A stretch of DNA of 38,496 nucleotides from Nitrospinota bacterium (GCA_027619975.1 JAQCGX010000033.1:1-38496); one strand, 5' to 3'; shown: positions 17,077 to 25,199, counted from the first letter of the stretch. Notes: generated from the letters alone by a model not told the origin. Numbers and translations are program-made.

Positions 17077-17105
17077 TTGACTTTTAATACGGGGTTTTTG
17101 ATAAT
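17077..17105 (+). promoter_or_regulatory. Sigma70-type promoter of HU gene
   Basis: TTGACT at 17077-17082 and GATAAT at 17100-17105, spaced 17 bp. The transcript would start near 17112, about 35 nt before the TTG start codon. Confidence 0.72.
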
Positions 17106-17146
17106 GCTCTCGCCGGTACACTAATTAAGAAAGGAGGGGATGATCA

Positions 17147-17425
17147 TTGACTAAAGACGAATTGATCACCAGTATAATCAAAAGTTGTAAAGATGATAAT
17201 CTATCTAAAAGGTTGGCAGGTGATATTGTCGATGCAGCTTTCGATAACATGTCCAAAGCAATTAAAAAAGACAAACGGTTTGCGTATCCTGGTTTTGGAA
17301 CTTTCACAGTAAGAAATCGGAAAGCCCGGAAAGGGAGGAACCCGCAAACGGGAGAGGAAATCAAAATTAAAGCCAGTAAGACTGTTGGCTTTAAACCCGC
17401 CCCTACATTGAAAAGCTCTCTATAA
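17147..17425 (+). CDS. HU/IHF family DNA-binding protein
   Basis: 92 residues. MTKDELITSI at the start, FGTFTVRNRKARKGRNPQTG and the C-terminal KTVGFKPAPTLK identify a DNABII architectural protein; GRNPQTGEEI is the beta-arm that inserts into the minor groove. It bends and compacts DNA as a dimer. The start is TTG at 17147: the ATG just before it reads into TAA after four codons, and AAGGAGG stands at good distance. A promoter and a strong terminator frame it as a single-gene unit. Confidence 0.95.
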   Translation: MTKDELITSIIKSCKDDNLSKRLAGDIVDAAFDNMSKAIKKDKRFAYPGFGTFTVRNRKARKGRNPQTGEEIKIKASKTVGFKPAPTLKSSL

Positions 17426-17458
17426 CTAGTTGTTTTAAAAGAGCAAAGCATCAAAAGA

Positions 17459-17488
17459 AACCGCCTCCATCCGGGGGCGGTTTTTTTT
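17459..17488 (+). terminator. Intrinsic terminator after HU gene
   Basis: A 10-bp stem (AACCGCCTCC with GGGGGCGGTT, one T-G pair) around an ATCC loop, followed by T8. It lies about 35 nt after the HU stop. Confidence 0.92.
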
Positions 17489-17501
17489 ATGATCTCACTC
17501 G

Positions 17502-18017
17502 TTAAGGAGTCATGAGTTTATATGTGAGCTGTCTGGCCTTCAGATCATCAGATAACCGGGTCGCATCCTTCTCCGTCGTAAACGCTCCAACCAAGACTCT
17601 GAACTTGGGATTCAAAAATTCTTTTTCGCTGAAGGTAAACAATAATGGAGACAAGCCCAAGGACCTCAGGTTAAGCATCAAACTCTCTGCTTCATTTTCA
17701 TGGTCATACTCTCCCATCAAAAACGCATAAGGTTTTTTTACAGGAATCGCATGCTTGGAAATATCATGCTTTCTAAGTTCCGAGATCAGTTCGTGCGCTA
17801 AATCCAGACTCGCAAAACGGCCCACGTAAACCCGGTAAATTTTTCTATTTCTGGAAATATTTACCGGCGCAGAATAAGCATTGAAGCCCAACTTTCTCAT
17901 CTCATTGACGGCCTGGGTGGCCATGGGATAATCCATATGGCTGGAAGCATGGATGGTAAATGCAACGGCGAGGTTTCGGTCCTTTGAAAAAATTTCTTCG
18001 CTCGGCGTTGCCGACAC
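17502..18017 (-). CDS. SPOR-domain protein (C-terminal part of a split envelope protein)
   Basis: 171 residues from a GTG at 18017. Two SPOR-like repeats are visible: about 15-85 (AVAFTIHASSHMDYPMATQA to YRVYVGRFASLDLAHELISE) and 88-168 (AFLMGEYDHENEAESLMLNL to FRVLVGAFTTEKDATRLSDD). SPOR domains bind denuded septal peptidoglycan in the periplasm, yet this frame has no signal peptide and no ribosome site. It is in the same frame as the FimV-like gene upstream, separated only by two TAG codons (18096-18098 and 18048-18050). It is therefore best read as the detached C-terminus of that protein. Confidence 0.75.
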   Translation of the reverse strand: MSATPSEEIFSKDRNLAVAFTIHASSHMDYPMATQAVNEMRKLGFNAYSAPVNISRNRKIYRVYVGRFASLDLAHELISELRKHDISKHAIPVKKPYAFLMGEYDHENEAESLMLNLRSLGLSPLLFTFSEKEFLNPKFRVLVGAFTTEKDATRLSDDLKARQLTYKLMTP

Positions 18018-18095
18018 ATCGGGGGAAGCTTCTGGTCTTTCCAGGTACTAGTTTACTTTAAATTTTTCCTTAAGAATTTTCCAGGCCCCGTTCTC

Positions 18096-19628
18096 CTAGA
18101 CAATGCCTACATCCTTGCGTCCATAGCTTTCCATTGTCCCGGAGGAAAAACTTTGGCCGAATGAGACCATCGGCTGTCCGCCCATTAACACCAATGAAGC
18201 CTGTTTGATGCCAAGCTTGATATTTTTATGACGAGCGAACATCCTTTTTTTCAGGAATCTTAAATTCGCAATGTCCTCGGAAAATGAGTCAGTGGTTTGA
18301 TCCGCTAACAAGGCCAGATGTTGCTCCAGATCCCCGTTTTCCCAACTTGTTTTCCATTTCTGGAGCATTTCAAAGATCATCTTTTTTTCCTCTTCACTTT
18401 CCAGGGGAAGGGGAATTTCCTGCGTCATCACACTCAAGGCTCCATCTTCCATGGAGGGCAGTTTGTTCTGAATGATCTTCCATTCCTGTTGCTGACTCAG
18501 AAGAATTTGCTCGGCCAGGTTGGAATCAATCTCTTCCAGTCTTTTCTCGAGGTTTTCCAGATTGATCTGACTACCCGCTTTCAGCCCATTCATATTTCCA
18601 TACAAAAAGCTTTCAGGGTTATCCATCCAAATAGCGGCGGCGACACGAGCACCGTTGGTTGAAAAGGTATTTAGTTTACTTGCTATGGAGAGCAGATTTT
18701 CTCCCTGGGCCAGCCCATAGCTCAGCTCAGTCGAGGGGCTCTCCTTTTGGCGGATCAGTTCAGGTGGAGCCGGGGATTCAATATCCGTAGAGACTGGAGA
18801 ATCTAAAGGTCCCTTTGCTACTGTTTTCGTGGCGGCTTTGATATCTTCCTCACTAGGAGGTTGAGACGGGTCCATGGAAGGCATGCGGGGGATGGAAACC
18901 GGGGGTGAAATCCAGGTTGCACCTGGAAAGTAAGAATCCTCACCTCTATTGCCCTTGATATGAGCAGGAGGTTTTGCCATCCATGAGGGTGCATTGACCC
19001 GAGAACTCTTGGAAAACCCGGTCTTCTCAGACACATCAGGAGGACCCGTTTCGGAATCACCCTCAGCACCTTCAAGTTCTTTGTCTATTGCTTGAGAGTT
19101 CGATGCTTCGACTGCGGCTTCTCCTCCATTCAACGAATCCACCTTTTTTATGGAAGGGGGGTCTTCAGAAGATTGCCTTTCTTTGCCAATGACGTTAAGA
19201 GCCAGACTTTGTTTGAAGTCCACAGTGATCAAATATGGCTCTAGCAACACCCCGCCTTTAAAAGTTCCACGAACGACCAAATGGAAAGAAGGAAAAAACA
19301 AAGGCCTTCTTGAAATCACCCGAACTGTTTTCCGCCGACCTTCAGTTCCAGCAGGTTGCTCTATAACCAGATCGTCAATGATCAACGGGCGGTCGATATC
19401 AAGACGGCGGTAATCATTAACATCTCCCAGCTGAACCTGAAGCTCCCCCTCCTCTTCAAGGATCACATCCTGTTCGGCATCAAACCGTTCCCCGAATTTA
19501 CTATGGATATCTATTCCACCGAATGAAAAAGCCAAGGCATCGGGCGCCTTGCCAACCAGGGTCATCACCGCAATCAAAATAACGAAGTTAAAGATTCTTA
19601 GTATCAATTCAGCACCCTTGATCTTCAA
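18096..19628 (-). CDS. FimV-like N-domain / LysM / Cds6-like envelope protein, ending at premature TAG
   Basis: 510 residues. A hydrophobic N-terminus ending near APDALA reads as a signal peptide. Residues about 35-140 resemble the FimV/HubP N-terminal domain (SKFGERFDAEQDVILEEEGE; LFFPSFHLVVRGTFKGGVLL). A Pro/Ser/Glu-rich linker follows. A LysM-like stretch near 305-360 (YGLAQGENLLSIASKLN; GNMNGLKAGSQI) corresponds to FimV's peptidoglycan-binding region. From about residue 420 a SnoaL/Cds6-like domain starts (KWKTSWENGDLEQHLALLAD) and is cut at SYGRKDVGIV by TAG; the expected end, ENGAWKILKEKF, follows in frame after the stop. The start is TTG at 19628 with no strong ribosome site; a second TTG at 19607 is possible. 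Confidence 0.75.
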   Translation of the reverse strand: MKIKGAELILRIFNFVILIAVMTLVGKAPDALAFSFGGIDIHSKFGERFDAEQDVILEEEGELQVQLGDVNDYRRLDIDRPLIIDDLVIEQPAGTEGRRKTVRVISRRPLFFPSFHLVVRGTFKGGVLLEPYLITVDFKQSLALNVIGKERQSSEDPPSIKKVDSLNGGEAAVEASNSQAIDKELEGAEGDSETGPPDVSEKTGFSKSSRVNAPSWMAKPPAHIKGNRGEDSYFPGATWISPPVSIPRMPSMDPSQPPSEEDIKAATKTVAKGPLDSPVSTDIESPAPPELIRQKESPSTELSYGLAQGENLLSIASKLNTFSTNGARVAAAIWMDNPESFLYGNMNGLKAGSQINLENLEKRLEEIDSNLAEQILLSQQQEWKIIQNKLPSMEDGALSVMTQEIPLPLESEEEKKMIFEMLQKWKTSWENGDLEQHLALLADQTTDSFSEDIANLRFLKKRMFARHKNIKLGIKQASLVLMGGQPMVSFGQSFSSGTMESYGRKDVGIV

Positions 19629-19701
19629 AAATATGAAAACAGTTTTGCAAAAGAATCAGGCTTAAAAAAAGTGTCGATGATAATAAGGGAGTTGTGTTTT
19701 C

Positions 19702-20103
19702 CTAGTTTTTCTGTTTTCCGTTTTTTTTCATTTGCTTTATTTCCGCATGCTCAAAATCCCGAAAGGCGCCTCGATTTGCTTTCTCGGGGTTCCTTGTCTT
19801 CCTGTGGTAATCATTGGTGACCCAGTTTTTTTCTATGTAATGACAGGCTCGGCATTCATGAGTTTTTTTGAAGTAGGGGCTTTTATAATTGTTTCTGATC
19901 GACTCCATGTGATCGGCGGGATCGAAGGTTTTATGGACGTGACAACTTTGGCAATACTCATTTATAACTTTATTGTTTTCTACAGAAGCAAATTTTCCCT
20001 GAAAAGCATCTTCAATGCGCCGTTCAGCGCATCCTGCTGTAAAAAAAATCAGCGCGGCCAAAATAATCCAGAAAAAAACGACCCGATAATTTTTCACCCC
20101 CAT
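19702..20103 (-). CDS. Diheme c-type cytochrome lipoprotein
   Basis: 133 residues from ATG at 20103. A short basic start and hydrophobic helix lead to the lipobox FTAGC, so it should be lipid-anchored. Two heme-binding CxxCH motifs follow, CQSCH and CRACH, about 30 residues apart, with extra histidines (HVHKTFDPADH, HECRACHY, DYHRK) that could be distal ligands. It probably transfers electrons in the periplasm or at a membrane face; the partner is not in the window. The frame is open to an ATG at 20166, but that would place 21 residues before the signal sequence. Translation ends in TAG at 19702. Confidence 0.82.
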   Translation of the reverse strand: MGVKNYRVVFFWIILAALIFFTAGCAERRIEDAFQGKFASVENNKVINEYCQSCHVHKTFDPADHMESIRNNYKSPYFKKTHECRACHYIEKNWVTNDYHRKTRNPEKANRGAFRDFEHAEIKQMKKNGKQKN

Positions 20104-20335
20104 TGGGCGTGTGCAAGCATCTCGACATTGTGGCGGGAAATATTTTTTTTTAACTTTTAACGGCATTACAAACCAATGGATGATTAAAAAAAAGGAGGAA
20201 CTGGAAAGTTAACGAATTTTGCCAAAATGGAAAATCCACAAAAACATCGAAGGCTTTGGTTAGCGCCTATCTATTGCGCCGGGTAATATCTTATATCGAG
20301 CATTTTTCATCATCAAAAAACGCCTCGCCTTTCTG

Positions 20336-21046
20336 TTATATCGACTGAGCCCGGATCATTTCGTATCGGTGGATCACTTTTCGAGAATAGCCTTCAGGCC
20401 GGTAGCCTTTTCTCAAGTATCGGGCTAATTTGGTAGGGCCGTGATTATACGCTTCCAGAGCCAAATGAAGATCGCCAAACCGTTTCACCAGTTTGTCCAG
20501 ATAATACGCGCCCAATGCGATATTGGCTCCGGGGTCATACAAGGTGGGATTGCCGTTCCATTCTCTACTGGTTTCTCTGGCCATCGCAATCGCTGTTTTA
20601 GGCAGAATCTGCATCAATCCCAAGGCCCCCTGCCGGGACCTAGCCCAATTATTAAAGGAACTTTCAGTGATGATGACGGCCGTTAAAAACAACGGATCAT
20701 AACCATACTTTTTGCTCTCATGAATTATCACCGCAGGAATTGTATCTCTGAACCCTCGCCCCAGCCCCGTTTTGTAATTGGCAAGAACCTTGACAATCTG
20801 ATCCCGCACCTCATCACCTGATAGAAATTCATCAGATGCTGAAGAATTCTGGTTTTGCAGAAAAACCCGTTCTTCCCATTGGCCGGCTGCAATATAATAC
20901 GGGGACAATCCCGGAACAGGGTGGGTGGCATTTTCCATAAAAAATCCTGCACAGAATATGGCGAGGACTCCAGCGAAAATGGCGGTGCAGGTCTTGGAAA
21001 ATTTCATCTTAAAATTTCGAAAATAAGTCATTTTATATAATACCAT
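20336..21046 (-). CDS. Lytic transglycosylase, SLT domain
   Basis: 236 residues. An N-terminal signal/anchor (CTAIFAGVLAIFCAGFFMEN) precedes a Slt70-type catalytic domain from about residue 105: AVIITESSFNNWARSRQGAL carries the catalytic Glu (in TESSF), GLMQILPKTA and NIALGAYYLDKLVKRFGD are family motifs, and LALEAYNHGPTKLARYL closes the fold. It cleaves peptidoglycan between MurNAc and GlcNAc, forming 1,6-anhydroMurNAc. In-frame ATGs at 21031 and 21007 are alternative starts; none has a strong ribosome site. It is divergent from the zinc-ribbon/FliL-like gene. Confidence 0.9.
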   Translation of the reverse strand: MVLYKMTYFRNFKMKFSKTCTAIFAGVLAIFCAGFFMENATHPVPGLSPYYIAAGQWEERVFLQNQNSSASDEFLSGDEVRDQIVKVLANYKTGLGRGFRDTIPAVIIHESKKYGYDPLFLTAVIITESSFNNWARSRQGALGLMQILPKTAIAMARETSREWNGNPTLYDPGANIALGAYYLDKLVKRFGDLHLALEAYNHGPTKLARYLRKGYRPEGYSRKVIHRYEMIRAQSI

Positions 21047-21188
21047 AACATCATAAAACCCCTATCCGTTTTGGCCGAAATTTAAGAACGCCGATTATAG
21101 TTCAGAGCCCCTTGCTTGTCAATCAACTATCAAATTGGAAAACAAGGGATTAGCTTAAATTAGATAAACATATTTAGACAGGAATAGG

Positions 21189-21218
21189 TTGATATATTAA
21201 AAAAAAATGACCTATAAT
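21189..21218 (+). promoter_or_regulatory. Sigma70-type promoter of zinc-ribbon/FliL-like gene
   Basis: TTGATA at 21189-21194 and a consensus TATAAT at 21213-21218, 18 bp apart with an A-rich spacer. Predicted transcript start near 21225, 30 nt before the ATG. Confidence 0.75.
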
Positions 21219-21254
21219 GGAAGACTTCCCTAAGCTAAGGAAAAACAAGTCGTT

Positions 21255-23348
21255 ATGAAAATTGTTTGCCCCGAATGCCAAGCCGCCTACGAAATAGACA
21301 TTCCTGAATCTCCAGTAAAGGATGTATCGGCAAAATGTGCTGTTTGCAATAGCAAATTTCTTGTCAGGAAGGGGTCCTCGACGCAAACCCGCCACACCCA
21401 CAAAACCATGTCGGGTCCGCCCCTGGCTCACATAGATTCCGCATCGGATACAGACCCTGATGATGATTTTCTTTTTGGGTTACAGGAAGATTTTTCTGAA
21501 CTTTATTCTGACCATGAAGATAATTCTTCCGAAGATGAAAAAACCCTCGATGACTATCTGGATAAACTTCTGGAAGAAGAATTGGAAGAGCCAACCCATC
21601 AAGCTATTGCCAAACCTGCAGAGCAGATTGAAGTAGATTCTACAAACTTTGAAATGCCTTCCGAAGAGGAACTGGATGACCTGTTTGATTCTATTATCAC
21701 TGAAGAGATCAAAACTGAAGACCCTCAGGAAAATCCCAAAGCTTCCACTGTCTCTGTTCAGACTGACCTTTCCGAAGATGATTTGGATGCCCTCTTCGAT
21801 GACATTATTAACGACATGGACTCCACTGAATCGGGAGATGCCGTAGAAGGTATCGATAAAAATGAAACCGTATTAACAGATCCCGATTTATTATTCGAAG
21901 AAAAGGATGAGGCATCTGAAACGGAAACAGAAGGATCAGATGTTGCTATCCCGGCAATTTATTCCGCGAAGGTAACAAATCAGGAAGATCTTTTGGAAGA
22001 CATTCCTGCTGAGGAAAAAAATTCAAACCAGATCGACCCGGAAGAAGATTTGGAGATCGCATCCGATGCCAGCGTACCTGAAACTTCTGAACCTGCTGTT
22101 ATAGATTCCGATGATGAAGAAAACGATGTCGAAGCGCAAGCGGAAGCCGACATCGAACAAATATCGGAGGAAAAAGATTCCCCGTCGCTGGCCGAGGCAT
22201 TCGCCGATCAGGAGGCGACCGAAGCACCGGCAACCGACGCAAAAGAAGAAACCGCTCAGGAGCCGGAAGAAGAGAAAAGCGATGACGACTTGTGGGCTGA
22301 AGCCTTCGCCGATCAGGAGGCAACCGAAGCACCGGCAACCGACGCAAAAGAAGAAACCGCTCAGGAGCCGGAAGAAGAGAAAAGCGATGACGACTTGTGG
22401 GCTGAAGCCTTCGCCGATCAGGAGGCAACCGAAGCACCGGCAACCGACGTAAAAGAAGAAACCGCTCAGGAGCCGCAAGCCGAAACTGCCCTTGATGAAG
22501 AGCCCAATGAGAAAAACGCTATTCCTGAGCTAGAGTACGATGATGCGGATGATGATAAAGAGGAGGTAGATGCTGAGGAAGAAGACCCGTATGCAGAATA
22601 CGATGACGACGAGGAAGACTTTTCTCCACCTCCAAAGAAAAAGTCGGGCATCTTCAGTCTGCCTTCTACACTGACGGGGAAATTGGTTTTAGGGAGCGGC
22701 GTCCTGGCAGTTTTACTGACAGGAGGGGGCATTTATTTTACCTTGCAAACCCTTGCCCCTCCTGAACTGACACAAATGGGGAAAACCGAATCTGAGATCC
22801 CTGATGGCTTAAAATCTAAACAGGTTGAGGAAACACCCACTGGCCAACAAAATGACTCTGGAAACGCAACATCCGCAACCGACCAGCAGGTACCTGCATT
22901 GGCTTCAGAGCCTGCATCCCCGGCGAACCCGGAAAAGGCTCCAGACATCACCCAGGCATTGGCGAAGACCAATAATCCTCTTGATGTGGCAATGAGTTCG
23001 GATGTTTCTGAAGGTCTTGTAGCCAGCTTTGCTCCAAGCAATCACGCCGTAGAGTTGACCGCAATCCTGCCCGTGGCTTATAACGTGAACGACATTAGGG
23101 TCCTGAGTTTCAGTCTGGAGGTGGAGATGTCAGATGAGGAAAGCGCTCAAGTCGTTCGGGAGGCGTTGCCTGTGTTTGAGAAAATCACCCTCACCACTAT
23201 AGAACAGCTTTTGGAAAAAGAATTCTTCAACGACATCCTTTACGTACAGGAAAAATTAAAGAAAAACCTGCAAACCAATTTCAACAAAACTCTGACCGGA
23301 GGGGGCCGAGTCAAAAAAATCAACTTCAAGGAATTCACTATTCAGTAA
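21255..23348 (+). CDS. Zinc-ribbon, acidic-repeat, FliL-like membrane protein
   Basis: 697 residues. A zinc ribbon at the N-terminus uses C5-x2-C8 and C28-x2-C31 (the MJ0042 type). Residues about 60-460 are extremely acidic, low-complexity and include near-perfect 35-residue repeats. One membrane helix spans about 476-497. The C-terminal 120 residues resemble a FliL domain: a beta segment with SFSLEVEMSDEESAQVVREA, helices, and the ending VKKINFKEFTIQ, like the VYFTEFVVQ-type end of FliL. FliL homologues act at flagellar or other motor complexes, but no flagellar gene is nearby, so the role is open. The cytoplasmic ribbon plus disordered spacer suggests a tether between cytosol and periplasm. 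Confidence 0.75.
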   Translation: MKIVCPECQAAYEIDIPESPVKDVSAKCAVCNSKFLVRKGSSTQTRHTHKTMSGPPLAHIDSASDTDPDDDFLFGLQEDFSELYSDHEDNSSEDEKTLDDYLDKLLEEELEEPTHQAIAKPAEQIEVDSTNFEMPSEEELDDLFDSIITEEIKTEDPQENPKASTVSVQTDLSEDDLDALFDDIINDMDSTESGDAVEGIDKNETVLTDPDLLFEEKDEASETETEGSDVAIPAIYSAKVTNQEDLLEDIPAEEKNSNQIDPEEDLEIASDASVPETSEPAVIDSDDEENDVEAQAEADIEQISEEKDSPSLAEAFADQEATEAPATDAKEETAQEPEEEKSDDDLWAEAFADQEATEAPATDAKEETAQEPEEEKSDDDLWAEAFADQEATEAPATDVKEETAQEPQAETALDEEPNEKNAIPELEYDDADDDKEEVDAEEEDPYAEYDDDEEDFSPPPKKKSGIFSLPSTLTGKLVLGSGVLAVLLTGGGIYFTLQTLAPPELTQMGKTESEIPDGLKSKQVEETPTGQQNDSGNATSATDQQVPALASEPASPANPEKAPDITQALAKTNNPLDVAMSSDVSEGLVASFAPSNHAVELTAILPVAYNVNDIRVLSFSLEVEMSDEESAQVVREALPVFEKITLTTIEQLLEKEFFNDILYVQEKLKKNLQTNFNKTLTGGGRVKKINFKEFTIQ
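22195..22470 (+). repeat. 105-bp direct repeats inside the acidic region
   Basis: About 2.7 copies of a 105-bp unit (35 codons), with the TTCGCCGATCAGGAGG segment recurring at about 22200, 22305 and 22410. Copies are nearly identical at DNA level, differing by a few single bases, so the expansion is recent. The encoded unit includes DDDLWAEAFADQEATEAPAT. Copy number may vary between strains or be mis-assembled. Confidence 0.9.
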
Positions 23349-23358
23349 ATCCTCGCCG

Positions 23359-24387
23359 TCAATCCTCCTTCGATGCGTGAGCTTCCAGCTTAAACTGCAT
23401 CAGCATGTCATTAACCCTTTTCAGCAGTGGCGGAAGGCCTTGCCCCGTGACGGACGAAATGGCAAAAAATTCCGGGTTGAGTTCACGCATTCGATCCCTG
23501 TAAAGCTCAAACCTTTCTTGCGCGTCAGGATGATCCACCTTGGTGGCCACAAGAATCTGGGGTTTGAGATAAAGGTCTGGACTGAAGCTTTTCAACTCCT
23601 TTTGAATGGCATGGTAATCTGCAACCGGGTCTCGGGAATGGATTTCGGAAAAATCGATAAGGTGCAGCAACAGGTGAGAGCGTTCAATATGTTTCAGAAA
23701 ACGTATACCCAGCCCCTTGCCCGTATGGGCGCCTTCAATCAGACCAGGAATATCCGCCGCCACAAAGGAGCGGGAATCGTCGATCCGTACCACACCCAGT
23801 TGAGGAACCAGAGTGGTGAATGGGTAATTGGCTATTTTGGGCCGGGCCTTTGAAATTCGTGAAATCAATGTGGATTTCCCGGCATTTGGGAATCCAATAA
23901 TTGCGACATCGGCTAGAAGTTTAAGTTCCAGGAAAAGTTTCCTTTGCGCTCCTGGCTCTCCCGTCGTGAAAGTTCGAGGCGCCCGGTTGATCGAGGATTT
24001 AAACCGGGTGTTGCCATGTCCACCCTTCCCTCCCGATACAACGGTAAACTGTTGCCACGGCTCTTTAAGATCAACCAGCAGGTTCCCGGTCTCCAGGTCT
24101 TTCACCAGAGTGCCAACAGGAACCCTTAGGACCAAATCCTTTCCACTTCGTCCCGTCATTTGCTTGCCTCGCCCAGCACGGCCGTTTTCAGCTTGATATA
24201 ACCGCTGATAGCGCAGATCAATGAGTGTGGAAAGGTTGGGGTCTGCTTCCAGAACAATGTCGGCGCCTTTGCCCCCATCTCCGCCGTCGGGACCGCCAAG
24301 GGGAATAAACTTCTCTCGCCGGAAACTGCTGCATCCGTCCCCGCCGTTTCCGGCTTGAACGGAGATAGTTACTTGATCAACAAACAT
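23359..24387 (-). CDS. obg: GTPase Obg/CgtA
   Basis: 343 residues. The glycine-rich Obg fold fills the first 157 residues (AGNGGDGCSSFRREKFIPLG; GGPDGGDGGKG). The G domain follows with the P-loop GFPNAGKSTL, the switch II DIPGLIEGAHTG and the base-recognition ATKVD. It binds the large ribosomal subunit and links ribosome assembly to growth. There is no extended C-terminal OCT domain. ATG at 24387 is chosen because families start MFVD; the frame is open ten codons further to 24417. It lies downstream of rplU-rpmA, as in most bacteria, but after a terminator. Confidence 0.96.
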   Translation of the reverse strand: MFVDQVTISVQAGNGGDGCSSFRREKFIPLGGPDGGDGGKGADIVLEADPNLSTLIDLRYQRLYQAENGRAGRGKQMTGRSGKDLVLRVPVGTLVKDLETGNLLVDLKEPWQQFTVVSGGKGGHGNTRFKSSINRAPRTFTTGEPGAQRKLFLELKLLADVAIIGFPNAGKSTLISRISKARPKIANYPFTTLVPQLGVVRIDDSRSFVAADIPGLIEGAHTGKGLGIRFLKHIERSHLLLHLIDFSEIHSRDPVADYHAIQKELKSFSPDLYLKPQILVATKVDHPDAQERFELYRDRMRELNPEFFAISSVTGQGLPPLLKRVNDMLMQFKLEAHASKED

Positions 24388-24453
24388 GAGGAATCTGCCA
24401 GGAAGGACCTCTCTCAAAGAGGTCTTAAAGGGTCGCGGGCATAATATGCGGGC

Positions 24454-24488
24454 AAAAAAACAGGCCTTAACTTATTCGCAAAGGCCTG
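24454..24488 (-). terminator. Intrinsic terminator between rpmA and obg
   Basis: On the minus strand CAGGCCTT (24488-24481) pairs with AAGGCCTG (24468-24461) around a 12-nt loop, followed directly by seven T residues. It lies about 30 nt after the rpmA stop and would end most rplU-rpmA transcripts, with obg served by read-through or its own promoter. Confidence 0.88.
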
Positions 24489-24518
24489 GTCCTTAAATCA
24501 GCGCGGAAAATAAAAATT

Positions 24519-24776
24519 TCAGCTGGCGGTATGAACGCTGATTTTCTTCTTTTTACGATTCAGATATTCAAACTGAACCACTCCGGGAACTTTGGAGAAC
24601 AGGGTATAATCACTGCCCACTCCGACATTCGTGCCGGGGTGAAAAGTTGTCCCCCGCTGGCGAACCAGAATTTCTCCTGCTTTCACCACTTGCCCGCCGT
24701 ATCTTTTAACTCCCAGCCGTTTGCCAATACTATCCCGACCATTGGTCGTACTTCCTTGCCCTTTTTTATGTGCCAT
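24519..24776 (-). CDS. rpmA: 50S ribosomal protein L27
   Basis: 85 residues, standard length. [20 protein letters not shown] at the N-terminus and [19 protein letters not shown] are diagnostic. The L27 N-terminus reaches the peptidyl-transferase centre. It begins directly with MAHKKG, so the cleavable N-terminal extension of Firmicutes L27 is absent. AGGA precedes the ATG. Nine nt separate it from rplU. Confidence 0.98.
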   Translation of the reverse strand: MAHKKGQGSTTNGRDSIGKRLGVKRYGGQVVKAGEILVRQRGTTFHPGTNVGVGSDYTLFSKVPGVVQFEYLNRKKKKISVHTAS

Positions 24777-24784
24777 CGTTTTTC

Positions 24785-25099
24785 CTAATTTTTAGCAATA
24801 TCGATAATTTTAAGTCTGGTATACAACTGTCGGTGACCGTTTTTATTGCGGTAACCTTTTCTTCGCTTTTTCTTGAAGACGATGATTTTCTTACCCTTCA
24901 ATTGTTCATCCACTTCACAGATGACGGAACAACCCGTCAACAGTGGAGAACCTGTCTGCACGTCATCCCCTTCACCGATCATTAATACCTGATCCAGGGT
25001 CACCGTCTCGCCCAGTAGATGCTCAAGCTTTTCAACCTGAATGACATCACCTTTCGCAACTTTATACTGTTTTCCGCCTGTCGAAACCACTGCAAACAT
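24785..25099 (-). CDS. rplU: 50S ribosomal protein L21
   Basis: 104 residues, standard length. [20 protein letters not shown] and the basic C-terminal [18 protein letters not shown] are diagnostic of bL21, which binds 23S rRNA. GGGAG stands eight bases before the ATG. It ends in TAG, nine nt before rpmA. A promoter about 100 nt upstream leaves a leader of roughly 95 nt, where autogenous control could act; no specific structure is claimed. Confidence 0.98.
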   Translation of the reverse strand: MFAVVSTGGKQYKVAKGDVIQVEKLEHLLGETVTLDQVLMIGEGDDVQTGSPLLTGCSVICEVDEQLKGKKIIVFKKKRRKGYRNKNGHRQLYTRLKIIDIAKN

Positions 25100-25199
25100 T
25101 TTTTAAACTCCCAAATTCTAATGAAATTTTCACCAATAATTTGACCTAAACAGGCCGCAATATAGAGGAGGGGGGGGATCATCGGGTGCAAAGTTAGGT

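Noticed and set aside
18018-18098. Genome-wide TAG reassignment
   Set aside because: Several well-defined genes here (rplU, the diheme lipoprotein, the SHOCT lipoprotein, the small membrane protein at 8340) end normally in TAG, so only local read-through or mutation is considered.
21364-21594. Minus-strand frame of 76 residues over the zinc-ribbon gene start
   Set aside because: Antisense shadow with no ribosome site and no recognisable sequence.
22023-22478. Long reverse-strand frames (114-151 residues) across the acidic repeat region
   Set aside because: They are shadows of the 105-bp repeat: the repeated low-complexity translation mirrors the real gene on the other strand, with no start signals.
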